A DNA stretch of 64,000 nt from Candidatus Bathyarchaeia archaeon (GTDB taxonomy: Archaea; Thermoproteota; Bathyarchaeia; Bathyarchaeales; DTEX01): positions 38,106 to 102,105 of the forward strand of contig JAVZNR010000008.1 in the NCBI GenBank assembly GCA_038882715.1, given 5' to 3'. The notes beneath the pieces are model-generated. The model was not told where the DNA came from and ran no database searches. It saw only the letters and a program-made list of their open reading frames with translations. The position numbers and the translations under genes are program-made. Below, piece by piece: positions 63,314-64,000 of this stretch; the first letter of the stretch is position 1, and each line of letters starts with the position of its first letter.

Positions 63314-63844
63314 TCAATGGAAAAATAGGGTGAGGATGGTGTGGCTGGCAATTTCTATTAGGATTCCAATCGCTATTATGATGAGTATGATGAATGAGGC
63401 TGCCATGCCTAAGAGCAGCATTATTATTCTACCTATTATACTCTCCAATTTTCTGTCAAGTATCTGGACGATTACGATAAACGCTAGGAAGATTATGGCG
63501 AGGGTATTGGGCGGATAGCGTGCAAGGATTGTAAGGATGAGGTAGGGGAAGAGGTATAGGCCGAGTGGAAAATGAGCGCCCAGTAGAAGGCGCCTCACCC
63601 AAAGCCTCCTAACATTAGCATCATGAACCAAAAACTGAAGCAATGCGAATAAAAGTGCTGAGGTGAGGGAGCTGATATAGAAGAAGAGCCTTAAATCCCA
63701 AGCCATGCTAGTCCACTCGGTGAAAGATTGAACTGAACCGATAAAGCCGAGGGCGAGGAGGAAGCCCAGCAGAACATGAACTAGGCCAATCACCCTATAT
63801 AAAACACGCATCTTTATCCTGGACTCTTCAAACGACAGAACCAT
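63314..63844 (-). CDS. Multi-pass membrane protein, unknown
   Basis: 176 residues with about five hydrophobic helices (near 18-36, 50-70, 88-108, 110-132, 140-170). No family recognised. It opens the surface-protein cluster: its TGA stop is in the same frame as the large LamG protein, whose coding begins just after. The remaining 63845-64000 stretch shows nothing I can name. Confidence 0.6.
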   Translation of the reverse strand: MVLSFEESRIKMRVLYRVIGLVHVLLGFLLALGFIGSVQSFTEWTSMAWDLRLFFYISSLTSALLFALLQFLVHDANVRRLWVRRLLLGAHFPLGLYLFPYLILTILARYPPNTLAIIFLAFIVIVQILDRKLESIIGRIIMLLLGMAASFIILIIIAIGILIEIASHTILTLFFH

Positions 63845-64000
63845 TCCCCTTCAATATCCAACATGTTTTCCTTTTTTCAAGAATTTATGTTTTTCCTTTG
63901 CTCAACTTTTAACATATTGCTCCTATATTTTCAAGGGTTTCAAAGAGAGAAATCTTGAGAGCGAGCGAGGTCAAATACAAATTTCAGGTCACCATACTAA

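Noticed and set aside
1..64000. CRISPR arrays, insertion sequences, prophage
   Set aside because: I saw no regularly spaced direct repeats, transposase motifs or phage structural genes.

Overview
The window comes from an archaeon. It encodes ribosomal proteins S3Ae and S7, Alba, Sec61-beta, archease, archaeal S-adenosylmethionine synthetase, a PP2A-like phosphatase and the tetrahydromethanopterin enzymes FwdA, FwdC and Mch. It also carries a tRNA gene broken by bulge-helix-bulge introns, TATA boxes about 26 bases upstream of starts, and many TTG starts behind strong GGAGG or GGTGG ribosome sites. The mixture of archaeal methyl-branch Wood-Ljungdahl genes without visible methane genes, several corrinoid-type UROD methyltransferases and bacterial-style lysine genes suggests an anaerobic TACK-type archaeon such as a Bathyarchaeia member. 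That placement is inference.

Layout. 1-8.8 kb: sugar-nucleotide transferase (partial), flavodoxin, nucleoside hydrolase, two UROD methyltransferases, a fumarylacetoacetate-hydrolase-like enzyme, Nudix, thioredoxin reductase, archease, MarC. 8.9-11.7 kb: complete three-gene homocysteine module (DUF39-CBS, NIL-ferredoxin, UPF0280). 11.7 kb: tRNA-Arg(UCG) with two introns. 11.9-24.2 kb: housekeeping genes (TPR protein, DUF131 pair, OB-fold protein, Alba, DUF2070, Sec61-beta, CTP synthase, phosphofructokinase, PfkB, SerRS, S3Ae, nucleotidyltransferase, DUF2095). 24.3-33.2 kb: membrane coiled-coil protein, ferredoxin, deacetylase-like protein, asparagine-synthase-like protein, PurB, AdoMet synthetase. 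33.4-38.8 kb: a nitrogen block of HTH-CBS and Lrp regulators, glutamine synthetase, two lone RAM-domain proteins, a homocitrate-synthase-family enzyme and a core-MetE methionine synthase. 40-45 kb: F420 beta-subunit-like protein facing mch-fwdC-fwdA. 45-54 kb: S7, a carbamoyltransferase, chorismate mutase, prephenate dehydrogenase, and an Lrp gene divergent from dapA-dapB-lysC-asd-lysA. 53.9-57.5 kb: ceramidase-like hydrolase and two more UROD proteins. 57.7-63.8 kb: a four-gene minus-strand cluster of secreted and membrane proteins centred on a large LamG-type surface protein.

The genes join into pathways. LysC and Asd make aspartate semialdehyde. DapA/DapB/LysA lead it to lysine (middle steps are elsewhere), and the homocysteine module leads it to homocysteine. 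Core-MetE and AdoMet synthetase finish methionine and SAM, with methyl groups plausibly from the Fwd/Mch branch.

The most unusual observations are: (1) four genes (a UROD gene, fwdC, dapB and the large surface protein) whose N-termini clearly extend upstream of any ATG/GTG/TTG and seem to start at ACG or ATA behind a ribosome site; (2) the two-intron tRNA-Arg, with one intron inside the anticodon stem; (3) an asparagine-synthase-like protein lacking the glutaminase cysteine; (4) three helically phased CGAAAAACRT sites between the lrp gene and the lysine operon.
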